In this document: positions 8,442 to 15,864 of the stretch, one piece after another | How positions within the stretch are numbered: the first letter of the stretch is position 1 | Layout of the letters: the number at the start of each line of letters is the position of its first letter | NCBI GenBank assembly: GCA_964399985.1 | Contig: CAYNRY010000001.1 | Span: forward strand, 62,001-126,000 | DNA from: Micavibrio_B sp964399985 | GTDB taxonomy: Bacteria > Pseudomonadota > Alphaproteobacteria > Micavibrionales > Micavibrionaceae | Length of the DNA stretch: 64,000 bases | Reading direction: 5' to 3' | Position numbers and translations under genes: made by a program | The notes under the pieces: model-generated | The model's input: the letters and a program-made list of their open reading frames with translations, nothing else | What the model was told of the DNA's origin: nothing | Databases searched by the model: none

Positions 8442-9134
8442 ATGAAGAAAATACCTGTTGAAGATATTGTCGCTTTCGCGCCGTTTTGCGGAACTTTTCC
8501 GATAGATGTCGATCCCGTTTATGCTAATTCAGATCATCCTGAGAATCACTTCGGGCAGATATATCATAAGCAGGCCCGAATATGGGGTCATCGTGATCTG
8601 GTCAAGATCGTGCTATTGGCGACGAAGCGGTTACACCAAGCATATGGCTGGACGCTTGTGATCAAGGATTGTCTCCGTCCTGTCGAGGCGCAAGCGAGAA
8701 TGATCGACACGCCGATCGTCAAAGCCAACCCGCACTGGATAGAGGAGCCAAGGTTCCTGTCAGGGCCCGGACAAGGCGGACATCCGCGGGGCATGGCAAT
8801 CGATCTGGATGTAGAGGGCATCAATTTCGGAACCGCTTTCGATCATTTTGGGCCTGAATCGCACAGGCAATATGAGCTGTCGCAGGAGGTTCGGCAGAAC
8901 CGCCAGATCCTTGAAGACGCGATGGTCAGGGCCGCGAATGATTTCAGCTTGCCGATGCTGCCACTACCGCAGGAATGGTGGGATTTCCGCTTTCCGGCGA
9001 GCTATACCAATGACTACGCAGCTCTAAGTGATGATGATTTGCTGGCGCATCAGAAGGTGGTGAGCGAGGCGCGGCGGATCGATCTAAAGCCCGATGACAG
9101 AGTGCTTGAAGAGCTAAGCCGCTTTGGGGTTTAG
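8442..9134 (+). CDS. VanX/DdpX-like D-alanyl-D-alanine dipeptidase
   Basis: A 230-residue M15D-family zinc peptidase. Zinc ligands are read as His114 and Asp121 in GGHPRGMAIDLD, with the catalytic Glu and third ligand region in QEWWDF (about 177-182); Arg79 in DCLRP matches the transition-state arginine of VanX. Such enzymes cleave D-Ala-D-Ala. There is no signal peptide, so a cytoplasmic salvage role is likely. The start at 8442 is chosen because GAGGGA lies 5 bases before it; an upstream in-frame ATG at 8430 has no such site. No vanA or vanH is adjacent, so this is not a glycopeptide-resistance cluster. It overlaps the convergent mlaF by 21 bases. Confidence 0.85.
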   Translation: MKKIPVEDIVAFAPFCGTFPIDVDPVYANSDHPENHFGQIYHKQARIWGHRDLVKIVLLATKRLHQAYGWTLVIKDCLRPVEAQARMIDTPIVKANPHWIEEPRFLSGPGQGGHPRGMAIDLDVEGINFGTAFDHFGPESHRQYELSQEVRQNRQILEDAMVRAANDFSLPMLPLPQEWWDFRFPASYTNDYAALSDDDLLAHQKVVSEARRIDLKPDDRVLEELSRFGV

Positions 9135-9908
9135 AAACTCAGCGCGTTCGGTGATGGGGCCTGTCGCGCGGCCATGGATGAATTGCTCGACATAAGGATT
9201 GCCGGTGCGGTCAAGCTCGGAGACAGGGCCGTACCAGATGATGCGGCCTTCATAGATCATCGCGATATAATCGGCGATCTTGCGGGCAGACGCCATATCA
9301 TGCGTGATCGAGAGCGCGGTCGCGCCGAGGTCTTTCACGCATTTGACGATCAGATCGTTGATGACATCGGCCATGATCGGATCGAGACCGGTCGTCGGTT
9401 CATCGAAGAAAATAATCTCCGGTGAAGTGGCGATGGCGCGGGCGAGGGACACACGTTTTTGCATGCCGCCGGATAATTCCGCCGGATAAAGATCGGCGAC
9501 CGCCGCGCCAAGGCCGACGGCCTGTAATTTTTCAATGGCGATTTTGCGCGCTTCGCCCTTGTCCATTTTCTTGCCCTGGATAAGACCAAAAGCGACATTC
9601 TGCCAGACAGGAATAGAGTCGAAGAGTGCTCCGCCCTGAAACAGCATGCCGAATTTATTCATGACTATATCGCGGTCTTTCTGGCGCAGGCCGACCGTCT
9701 CTTGTCCGTCGACAAGGATCGAACCGCTATCGGGCTCGATAAGTCCGAGGATGGATTTCAGCGTGACTGATTTACCCGTACCCGACCCGCCAATGATAAC
9801 GACGGATTTACCTTCCGGCACTTCGAGATCGACGCCGTTCAAAACTTTTTTGCTGCCGAAAGCTTTCGTGACGCCGGATAGTTTGATCTTAATTTTTTCG
9901 CCGCTCAT
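9114..9908 (-). CDS. mlaF: MlaF-type phospholipid ABC transporter ATPase
   Basis: A 264-residue ABC ATPase. Walker A is GGSGTGKS at 40-47, the signature is LSGGMQKRVSLARA, and Walker B is in IIFFDEPTTGLDP. The C-terminal extension typical of MlaF is present. It powers the inner-membrane MlaE permease in the pathway that maintains outer-membrane lipid asymmetry. Its start overlaps the mlaE stop by four bases (ATGA type), so the two are coupled. No mlaD substrate-binding gene follows; the next gene is convergent. The MlaD partner must be encoded elsewhere or be absent. Confidence 0.92.
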   Translation of the reverse strand: MSGEKIKIKLSGVTKAFGSKKVLNGVDLEVPEGKSVVIIGGSGTGKSVTLKSILGLIEPDSGSILVDGQETVGLRQKDRDIVMNKFGMLFQGGALFDSIPVWQNVAFGLIQGKKMDKGEARKIAIEKLQAVGLGAAVADLYPAELSGGMQKRVSLARAIATSPEIIFFDEPTTGLDPIMADVINDLIVKCVKDLGATALSITHDMASARKIADYIAMIYEGRIIWYGPVSELDRTGNPYVEQFIHGRATGPITERAEFLNPKAA

Positions 9909-10711
9909 GAGAAAAATACCTGCGTCAGTATGTAATTGAAAATCAGGATCAGCATGGAGGCGGAGACAACCGCGTTTGTCGTGGCTGTACCGACGCCTTG
10001 CGCGCCGCGGCCTGAATTATACCCATGATAGCAGCCCATCAAAGTAACGAGGAAGCCGAAGACAGCGGCCTTGGTAAGGCCGGAAACGACATCGATGGTT
10101 TCGAGGACGTCCCATGTCTGGGTCAGGTAACCGCCGGATGAGAAGCCGAGCACATGAATGGAAACGAGATATCCGCCATAGACGCCGATAATATCGCCGA
10201 TCAGAACCAGAAGCGGCAACATGAGCGTACCCGCGATGATACGCGGCACGACAAGATATTTCATCGGGTTGACGGAGAGAGTGGAGAGCGCATCGACTTG
10301 CTCGGTAACGCGCATCGTGCCGATCTCGGCGGCAATCGACGCACCGACGCGGCCAGCGACCATCAACCCTGCCAGAACAGGCGCAAGTTCACGGGTGATC
10401 GACAAAACGACGACGGAAGCAATCGCGCTTTCGGCATTGAAACGGGCAAAGCCTGTATAGGATTGAAGCGCCAGCACCATACCGGTGAAAAGCGCGGTCA
10501 TACCGACGACGGGAAGGGAATAATAACCGATATCGAGAAACTGGCGCAGAATGTTGCGACCGAAATAAGGCGGAATAAAGAGATGGGACAGGGCCTGTCC
10601 GGCGAAGAAGGCAATCGCCCCGATGGACTGGAATAAAGCCAAGATGCTCGCGCCGACGGCGTTGAACATATTGAAAACCGGATTTAACGGGGATTGGGTC
10701 TTTTCGTTCAT
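9905..10711 (-). CDS. mlaE: MlaE-type phospholipid ABC transporter permease
   Basis: A 268-residue inner-membrane permease of the MlaE family with about five or six hydrophobic segments. The family block ELAPVLAGLMVAGRVGASIAAEIGTMRVTEQVDAL lies mid-protein, and GYNSGRGAQGVGTATTNAVV is near the C-terminus. It has no N-terminal STAS domain, in contrast to the second MlaE-like gene at 62252. It lies 10 bases downstream of alr on the same strand, suggesting an alr-mlaE-mlaF transcript. Confidence 0.93.
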   Translation of the reverse strand: MNEKTQSPLNPVFNMFNAVGASILALFQSIGAIAFFAGQALSHLFIPPYFGRNILRQFLDIGYYSLPVVGMTALFTGMVLALQSYTGFARFNAESAIASVVVLSITRELAPVLAGLMVAGRVGASIAAEIGTMRVTEQVDALSTLSVNPMKYLVVPRIIAGTLMLPLLVLIGDIIGVYGGYLVSIHVLGFSSGGYLTQTWDVLETIDVVSGLTKAAVFGFLVTLMGCYHGYNSGRGAQGVGTATTNAVVSASMLILIFNYILTQVFFS

Positions 10712-10721
10712 ATTTATGGTT

Positions 10722-11795
10722 TTAACTGCCTGAAGAGCTTTTGTAAATGCGTTGTGCCCTGTTACTTAAAGACGTCAACACCTCGTAACCGATTGTATTT
10801 AGATCAAGGGCGAGGGCGTCTGCGCTCTGGGAGGGGCCAATAACTTCGAGGAAATCACCTTCATAAGGCGGGATGATATTGACCGGCAGGTTCGAAATAT
10901 CGACGATAATCAAATCCATCGAAACGCGGCCCACAATCGGGCAGGGATGGCCTTCCCAATAGAGCTTTGCCTGATTGCTGCCCGCACGCAGGAAACCGTC
11001 GGCATAGCCGAGACTGACTGTGGCCAGCTTGGTGGAGCTCGAAAATTTATAGGTCGCGCCATATCCGGCGCTCTCGCCACCTTGGGCTTCGTGAATTTGC
11101 AAAACGCGGGTTTCAAGGGTCACGACATTTTGCATCGGGTTGGCGAGTTCAGGTGTCGGGTTCAATCCGTAGAGCGCCATGCCCGGGCGGACCATGTCGA
11201 AATGATATTCTGCGCCCAAATAAATGCCGGATGAATTGGCAAGGCTATAGCGCATCAGTGGATATTTTTCCGCGATGGTTTTTAGCTCTCTTCGCTGCGC
11301 GTCGTTCTTCGGATGGGCCGGTTCATCTGCGCAGGCGAGATGACTGAGGATAAAGGCAGGCTGGTAATGGGCGCGCTCGAAAGCCTTGTCGAATTCATGA
11401 GGACGAAGGCCGAGGCGATTCATGCCAGTGTCGATCTGCCAGAAACATCTCTTGCTATACGTCCAGCGATCGATCTCATCGAGCGAGCAAAGAACGGGAA
11501 TGATATTATGCTCGAGATATTCGCTCGAAGCGCCCCTGAAAAAACCGTTGAGCGTTGCGATCTTGCGGTCGGTATGTTTGCGCAGCTCGATAGCTTCGTC
11601 GATGGTTGCGACGAAATAGGTGCGGACATTGGCGGCGTTCAAAGCTTTCGCGACGCCCTCGATGCCAAGCCCGTAGGCGTTGGCCTTGACGACGGCGGTA
11701 ACTTTGCAAGGCGGCAATACAAGCGAGCGCATCGTCGCATAATTTTGCGCGAGCGCGTCGAGATCGACGGTAAGAAGGGAAGAGGCTGTTGTCAT
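10722..11795 (-). CDS. alr: Alanine racemase
   Basis: A 357-residue fold-type III PLP enzyme that interconverts L- and D-alanine to supply peptidoglycan. The PLP Lys is residue 37 in VVKANAYGLG. The catalytic Tyr lies in the ESAGYGATYKF block of the C-terminal half. GRVSMDLIIVDIS is the standard C-terminal signature. It is the first gene of the probable alr-mlaE-mlaF unit. dnaB lies upstream on the same strand, as in many alphaproteobacteria, but here a small repeat-bearing gene separates them. Confidence 0.95.
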   Translation of the reverse strand: MTTASSLLTVDLDALAQNYATMRSLVLPPCKVTAVVKANAYGLGIEGVAKALNAANVRTYFVATIDEAIELRKHTDRKIATLNGFFRGASSEYLEHNIIPVLCSLDEIDRWTYSKRCFWQIDTGMNRLGLRPHEFDKAFERAHYQPAFILSHLACADEPAHPKNDAQRRELKTIAEKYPLMRYSLANSSGIYLGAEYHFDMVRPGMALYGLNPTPELANPMQNVVTLETRVLQIHEAQGGESAGYGATYKFSSSTKLATVSLGYADGFLRAGSNQAKLYWEGHPCPIVGRVSMDLIIVDISNLPVNIIPPYEGDFLEVIGPSQSADALALDLNTIGYEVLTSLSNRAQRIYKSSSGS

Positions 11796-11805
11796 GGGAA
11801 GGGTT

Positions 11806-11877
11806 TTACCACGAAGAGCACGAAGTTAAAGAAAAGAAACGCGAAGTTTTTTGACTCTCTCCTCTCGGGAGAGGGTT
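11806..11877. repeat. Family B repeat plus a CTCTCC/GGAGAG hairpin
   Basis: The run ACCACGAAGAGCACGAAG, a short spacer and AAACGCGAAG matches the arms of the larger inverted repeats at 14126 and 18710. It is followed by a perfect CTCTCC-TCTC-GGGAGAG hairpin at about 11857-11873. The whole element lies in the 3' end of the small gene at 11806-12231 and just before alr. Confidence 0.6.
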
Positions 11878-12231
11878 TATTCTCTTTTTAGCTTCACACA
11901 TCTCTTTGTATTCCTCCAGCGTGATGCCCTGTTTGAGCATGGCAAGAACCGCGCGGCGTTTCATGAGTTCGATGCGCGCCCATGCTTTGTATCTTTTGAG
12001 CATCTGGCTTTGCAGGCGCAGGAGTTTTTTAAAATGCTTCGTTTCGGCGGAATGCATACCGTATTTGACGGCATTGCGGCTAACGGCTTTCTTGCCTTCC
12101 ATCGTTTTGGGACCTGTCGAGGCGAGCCATGGTTTACGGGTACGGGCGATTATGCCTTGCGCGCGCCTCTGGTTGTCATTCCATGCCCGTCGTCCCAAAG
12201 TAGCAGGCGGATTTAGTTTTACTTTCAACAT
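11806..12231 (-). CDS. Small basic protein with a TGPKT-EGK-RNAVKYG motif
   Basis: A 141-residue, Lys/Arg-rich protein of unknown function. Residues 31-62 read WLASTGPKTMEGK and then SRNAVKYGMHS. This 'T-G-P-x-T-x-E-G-K-x-x-S-R-N-A-x-K-H/Y-G' motif recurs in many small proteobacterial proteins, often near mobile DNA; its role is unknown to me. A basic helical middle region (KKLLRLQSQMLKRYK) follows. The last 25 or so residues are encoded by dispersed repeats and are probably not native, so the original stop may have been lost. The start is uncertain. Confidence 0.5.
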   Translation of the reverse strand: MLKVKLNPPATLGRRAWNDNQRRAQGIIARTRKPWLASTGPKTMEGKKAVSRNAVKYGMHSAETKHFKKLLRLQSQMLKRYKAWARIELMKRRAVLAMLKQGITLEEYKEMCEAKKRINPLPRGESQKTSRFFSLTSCSSW

Positions 12232-12300
12232 GTTAGCCTAGGCTCCTACTTTGTTCTCTGTTTTTTGCGGGTTTTTGATTTTTAACTCCATCAGCCACAG

Positions 12301-12372
12301 CGTCATTCCGGCGCAAGCCGAAATCCAAATGGTGCGGATAGATCTGGATTCCGACTTTCGTCGGAATGACGG
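12301..12372. repeat. Compound palindromic repeat, family A, full-length
   Basis: CGTCATTCCG at 12301-12310 is the exact reverse complement of CGGAATGACG at 12362-12371. Between them lie shorter nested arms (GGCGCAAGCC and CCGACTTTCGTCGG). The 72-base unit lies in a gene-free stretch of 270 bases between the small gene at 11806 and dnaB, which otherwise shows only AT-rich sequence. Confidence 0.8.
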
Positions 12373-12470
12373 AAAAGATAAAATAGGAAGAATTCTGATA
12401 CGGCATTTTTATCCTTTTTACTTTTCAGTATAGGATAATATTCCTGTATTGTCAAGAATGACTATTCAGT

Positions 12471-12495
12471 GATCCCTGCTTTCGCAGGTATGACA
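12471..12495. repeat. Palindromic repeat, family A
   Basis: GATCCCTGCTTTCGCAGG followed by TATGACA; the same half-unit as at 14284. It lies directly downstream of dnaB. Confidence 0.8.
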
Positions 12496-12501
12496 ATTAA
12501 T

Positions 12502-13992
12502 TTAATTATACCGCGTTTCCAGATCCGAGAACCGCGTGAAATTCGGATCGAACATCATCTTGACGATCCCGATCGGGCCGTGACGCTGTTTGGCGACGAT
12601 GGCTTCGGCGATATTGGCGGTTTCCTGTAGGCGCTGCGACCAGTTGGCGTAACGCTCGTTGAATTTTTCTGTTGTCTCCGACGGGCGCTGGGCGGGTTCT
12701 TCACGGGAGAGATAATATTCTTCGCGATAGACGAACATAACGACGTCCGAATCCTGTTCGATAGATCCTGATTCCCGAAGGTCAGAGAGCATCGGGCGTT
12801 TATCTTCACGCTGTTCGACGCCCCGCGAGAGCTGGGACAAGGCCAGCACCGGAACGCTAAGCTCCTTGGCGAGGGCTTTGAGGCCGCGCGTAATTTCAGA
12901 GACTTCCAGAACGCGGTTCGATTCAGATTGGCGGGAGCCGGAGCCGCGCAGGAGCTGCAAATAGTCGATCACGATCAGGCCGAGACCGTGCTGGCGTTGC
13001 AGGCGGCGCGCGCGTGATCTGACCGCACCGATCGAGAGTGACGGCGTGTCATCGATATACAATGGAATAGATGAGAGCGCATGGGCAGCCTGCGCGAAGT
13101 CACGGAACTGCACTTCTGAGATATTACCTTTACGCAAAGCATCCGATGAAATGCTGGCCTGATCGGCCAGGATACGCGTTGTGAGCTGGTCGTGGCTCAT
13201 CTCGAGCGAGAAGAAGGCTGTAATTGCGCCTTCCTGTCCGCCGGACGTCGCATAGGCCTTGGCCGCGTTAAAGGCGATGTTCGTCGCCAGTGCCGTCTTT
13301 CCCATCGACGGACGACCGGCGAGAATGAGTAAATCCGAAGGGTGCAATCCGCCGAGTTTATCGTTGAGGTCTTTAAGGCCTGTCGTGCAGCCTGTGACTT
13401 GCCCTTTTGTATTGAAAGCTTTCTCGGCATTTTCGATAGAAGCGAGAATGGAATCGCGAAGCGTCACAAAGCCTTGTTTGACTTCGCCGCTTTCGGCAAG
13501 GCTGTAGAGCTTGCTCTCCGCATCGGTGATACAGTCATTGGCGTTGCGGTCGATGTCGTGGCTGAAGGCTTCGTTGACGACTTCGTTGCCGAAGGTAATC
13601 AGCTCGCGGCGCAAATGCAGATCGTAAATCGCCGTCGCATAATCCAAAACATTGATGACGGTGATCACACTGCCGGCGAGATCGGCGAGATAAACAGCGC
13701 CGCCGACGGATTCCAAATCCTGATCCTTTTCGAAATACGCTTTGAGCGTGACAGGCGAGGCGGTCTGGCCGCGATTGGTCAGTGTCTGGATGGCTTTGAA
13801 AATACGCTGGTGCGCCGGCGCATAAAAATGCTCGGGCTTTAGAAAATCGACGCGCTCGAGCGCACGGTTATCGACCAAAATCGCGCCCAGCAATCCTTGC
13901 TCGGCTTCGAGATTTTGCGGGGCCATTCTGTAGAGACCGCCGTCAGGATTGATATCGGTGGCGGCAGGTTTGAATTCTGTAACTGTGCTCAT
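12502..13992 (-). CDS. dnaB: Replicative DNA helicase
   Basis: A 496-residue hexameric helicase that unwinds DNA 5' to 3' at the replication fork. The N-terminal DnaB domain begins PQNLEAEQGLLGAILVDN. The RecA-like ATPase domain has Walker A in AGRPSMGKTAL (about 214-224), Walker B in LGLIVIDYLQLL, and the arginine-finger region in KQRHGPIGIVKM near the C-terminus. No intein is present. The gene lies downstream of rpsF-rpsR-rplI on the same strand, the usual bacterial order, with 323 bases of repeat and terminator sequence between. Confidence 0.97.
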   Translation of the reverse strand: MSTVTEFKPAATDINPDGGLYRMAPQNLEAEQGLLGAILVDNRALERVDFLKPEHFYAPAHQRIFKAIQTLTNRGQTASPVTLKAYFEKDQDLESVGGAVYLADLAGSVITVINVLDYATAIYDLHLRRELITFGNEVVNEAFSHDIDRNANDCITDAESKLYSLAESGEVKQGFVTLRDSILASIENAEKAFNTKGQVTGCTTGLKDLNDKLGGLHPSDLLILAGRPSMGKTALATNIAFNAAKAYATSGGQEGAITAFFSLEMSHDQLTTRILADQASISSDALRKGNISEVQFRDFAQAAHALSSIPLYIDDTPSLSIGAVRSRARRLQRQHGLGLIVIDYLQLLRGSGSRQSESNRVLEVSEITRGLKALAKELSVPVLALSQLSRGVEQREDKRPMLSDLRESGSIEQDSDVVMFVYREEYYLSREEPAQRPSETTEKFNERYANWSQRLQETANIAEAIVAKQRHGPIGIVKMMFDPNFTRFSDLETRYN

Positions 13993-14125
13993 GAAAAGAC
14001 CCTAACAAATCCGCCGAGTCGCATACAAGGAAACTATATTCCTAGGCTGTGAATAGCGGGGAGGGTTTTTATATATTATGAATTTATCCTCTACTTCGTC
14101 TTAGTTTTTTGAACAATAGAAAGAA

Positions 14126-14198
14126 TTTAAACGCGAAGACCCGAAGGTTCGAAGTTTTTATTAATCCTTCTTCGGGTCTTCGGAGCTTCGCGTTAATA
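14126..14198. repeat. Family B inverted repeat
   Basis: Arms AACGCGAAGACCCGAAGG and TTCGGGTCTTCGGAGCTTCGCGTT form a long imperfect hairpin. It lies in the 323-base stretch 13993-14315 between dnaB and rplI. The rest of that stretch holds the dnaB upstream region, the rplI terminator (14251) and a family A repeat (14284); no gene is seen. Confidence 0.75.
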
Positions 14199-14250
14199 AA
14201 AGCTGCGCTTAATAACTTCGGATGAAAATATGTTAAAATGACCAGAGCAA

Positions 14251-14280
14251 TAAAAAACCGCCCGGGTGAGGGGCGGCTTT
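14251..14280 (-). terminator. Intrinsic terminator of the rpsF-rpsR-rplI operon
   Basis: On the minus strand the stem GCCGCCC/GGGCGG is followed by a run of six T residues. It lies about 35 bases beyond the rplI stop, with a family A repeat in between. Confidence 0.8.
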
Positions 14281-14283
14281 CAA

Positions 14284-14308
14284 GATCCCTGCTTTCGCAG
14301 GGATGACA
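14284..14308. repeat. Palindromic repeat, family A
   Basis: GATCCCTGCTTTCGCAGGGA followed by TGACA, with a perfect ATCCCTGC/GCAGGGAT stem. It sits between the rplI stop codon and the operon terminator. Confidence 0.85.
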
Positions 14309-14315
14309 ATTAGTT

Positions 14316-14948
14316 TTAAGCGGCAGCTTCGTCTTCTGAAGCAGGGGCGGCTTCTTCGGCTGGTGCTTCTTCCGCAGCTTTTGCAGCGGCTTTCGCTTTT
14401 GCAGCTTCGGCTTTGGCTTGTGCTTCAGCAGCGGCTTCTTCACGGCCCGATGTCGCGATCAACGCTTTACCGGTTTTTTCCTGAGTAGCTGCTTCTTCTT
14501 CGGAACGCGCGATGTTCAGCGTGACCGTGGATTTTACTTCCGGGTGAAGAGCAACGGAAACAGGGAAAAGACCGATCAGTTTGAATGCCTGATTGACCTG
14601 AACCTGGTTACGCTCGACCTTGACGCCTGCAGCCGTGATGGCTTCAGCGATATCGCGGGAAGAAACGGAACCGAATAACTGACCGGCTTCAGCGGCCTGA
14701 CGAATGATAACGACTTTAAGGCCGTCGACTTTCTTCGCCAGTTTTTCCGCTTCGTCGCGTTTTTTCACGTTTGTCGCTTCGAGGGCTTTCTTCTGTGTTT
14801 CAAAGAAAGCTACATTTTCTTTCGTGGCGCGAAGAGCTTTTTTCTTCGGCAAAAGGAAGTTACGGGCATAACCCGATTTCACTTTGACGACGTCGCCCAT
14901 CTGGCCCAGAGATTCAATGCGCTCTAGTAGGATGATTTCTGTAGGCAT
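14316..14948 (-). CDS. rplI: Ribosomal protein bL9
   Basis: A 210-residue large-subunit ribosomal protein. The N-terminal domain (MPTEIILLERIESLGQMGD, then GYARNFLLPKKKAL) binds 23S rRNA; a helical linker and the C-terminal domain (GQLFGSVSSRDIAEAI) follow. Typical bL9 is about 150 residues. Here an extra tail of about 50 residues, almost wholly Ala, Glu and Lys (TSGREEAAAEAQAKAEAAK onward), is added, as in several alphaproteobacteria. It is the third gene of the bS6-bS18-bL9 operon, three bases after rpsR. Confidence 0.96.
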   Translation of the reverse strand: MPTEIILLERIESLGQMGDVVKVKSGYARNFLLPKKKALRATKENVAFFETQKKALEATNVKKRDEAEKLAKKVDGLKVVIIRQAAEAGQLFGSVSSRDIAEAITAAGVKVERNQVQVNQAFKLIGLFPVSVALHPEVKSTVTLNIARSEEEAATQEKTGKALIATSGREEAAAEAQAKAEAAKAKAAAKAAEEAPAEEAAPASEDEAAA

Positions 14949-14951
14949 GGT

Positions 14952-15368
14952 TTATGACCTTTCTTCGCGTGGTTCGCGAGGTGTGTAGCTGGAGCCGCCA
15001 TCGCGTCCACCGCCGTCACGGTTATAACCACCTTCGCCCCTAGAATCTCTGGGCGCGCGTGGTTTGAACTCGGTTTCGGTACGGACATATGGAAGAAGCG
15101 CCATGAAACGGGCGTTCTTGATCGCTTTCGCCAGCTCGCGCTGTTTCTTTTGGGAAACGGCAGTGATGCGGGACGGAACGATTTTGCCGCGCTCGGAAAT
15201 GAATTTGCCAAGCATGCGGACGTCTTTCCAGTCGATCGCAGGAGCGTTAGAGCCTGTGAACGGGCAGGATTTGCGACGTTTGAAGAACGGCTTTCTCGCA
15301 GGTCCACCAGCTGAAGAGCCGGAAGATGAAGAATCCGAAGATCCTCTGGATGATGAAAAATCGGCCAT
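14952..15368 (-). CDS. rpsR: Ribosomal protein bS18 with unusual extensions
   Basis: A 138-residue protein whose core (KRRKSCPF at about 31-38, then IDWKDVRMLGKFISERGKI and SRITAVSQKKQRELAKAIKNAR) is the bS18 fold that binds bS6 on the small-subunit platform. Typical bS18 is 75-90 residues. Here a Ser/Gly-rich leader of about 25 residues precedes the core and an Arg/Gly-rich tail of about 40 residues (SRGEGGYNRDGGGRDGGSS region) follows. The frame is uninterrupted between rpsF and rplI, so this is not a misread start or stop: rpsF ends on the same base where rpsR begins. The tail may bind RNA nonspecifically; that is inference. Confidence 0.95.
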   Translation of the reverse strand: MADFSSSRGSSDSSSSGSSAGGPARKPFFKRRKSCPFTGSNAPAIDWKDVRMLGKFISERGKIVPSRITAVSQKKQRELAKAIKNARFMALLPYVRTETEFKPRAPRDSRGEGGYNRDGGGRDGGSSYTPREPREERS

Positions 15369-15739
15369 TATGCTGCTTCCTCTTCTGCTGCGCCGGCAAT
15401 ACGTTCGGCGTTATCGTTGTTCTTGTCGATGATGACGGAAGGACCTTTGGAAGGCGCGTCCAGGCGAGTGGTCAGGTGACGCACAACGTCTTCATTCAGA
15501 CGAATGTTACGCTCCATCTCGTGAACCGCAGCCGGAAGGGCGTCGGACTCGATCAAGGTGTAGTGACCTTTTTTCGCTTTGTTGATTTTATAGGCAAAAG
15601 TTCTCAGACCCCATTGTTCGGTCTTGATGACTTTTCCGCCTTCTTTTTTCAGGATGTCGGTGAAATCGGTGGTCAGTTTCTCTACCTGTTGCGGATTGAG
15701 ATCCTGCCGCGCGATCAGCACGGTTTCGTATATTGGCAT
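15368..15739 (-). CDS. rpsF: Ribosomal protein bS6
   Basis: A 123-residue small-subunit protein beginning MPIYETVLIARQDL, with the central block KTEQWGLRTFAYKINKAKKGHY that defines bS6. The C-terminal tail is acidic (AAEEEAA), the segment modified by glutamylation in some bacteria. It pairs with bS18 and is the first gene of the operon. The Shine-Dalgarno AAGGAG lies 6 bases before the start. A hairpin built from TCCGGATGG/CCATCCGGA lies about 30 bases upstream (15761-15784 region) and could be part of leader control, for example binding by the bS6-bS18 complex; this is not proven. Confidence 0.96.
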   Translation of the reverse strand: MPIYETVLIARQDLNPQQVEKLTTDFTDILKKEGGKVIKTEQWGLRTFAYKINKAKKGHYTLIESDALPAAVHEMERNIRLNEDVVRHLTTRLDAPSKGPSVIIDKNNDNAERIAGAAEEEAA

Positions 15740-15864
15740 GTAATCTCCTTACGGGTTCTGTCTTTCCGGACCATCCGGAGGACGAAGCTGACTTTCGCCA
15801 AAAAGCCAGCAAGGTAGGGGGGTTATAGGGGAAACATATAAAGGAAAGCAAGTATTATCGGTGG

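Noticed and set aside
8442..9134. A vancomycin-resistance cluster
   Set aside because: Only the dipeptidase is present; no D-Ala-D-Lac ligase, dehydrogenase or VanRS genes.
10154..10636. 160-codon frame antisense to mlaE
   Set aside because: Low-complexity, polar shadow of a well-supported membrane protein gene.
14084..14443. 119-codon Lys/Pro-rich frame overlapping the 3' end of rplI
   Set aside because: It reads the Ala/Glu/Lys-rich tail of bL9 in another frame and then runs through repeats and the terminator.
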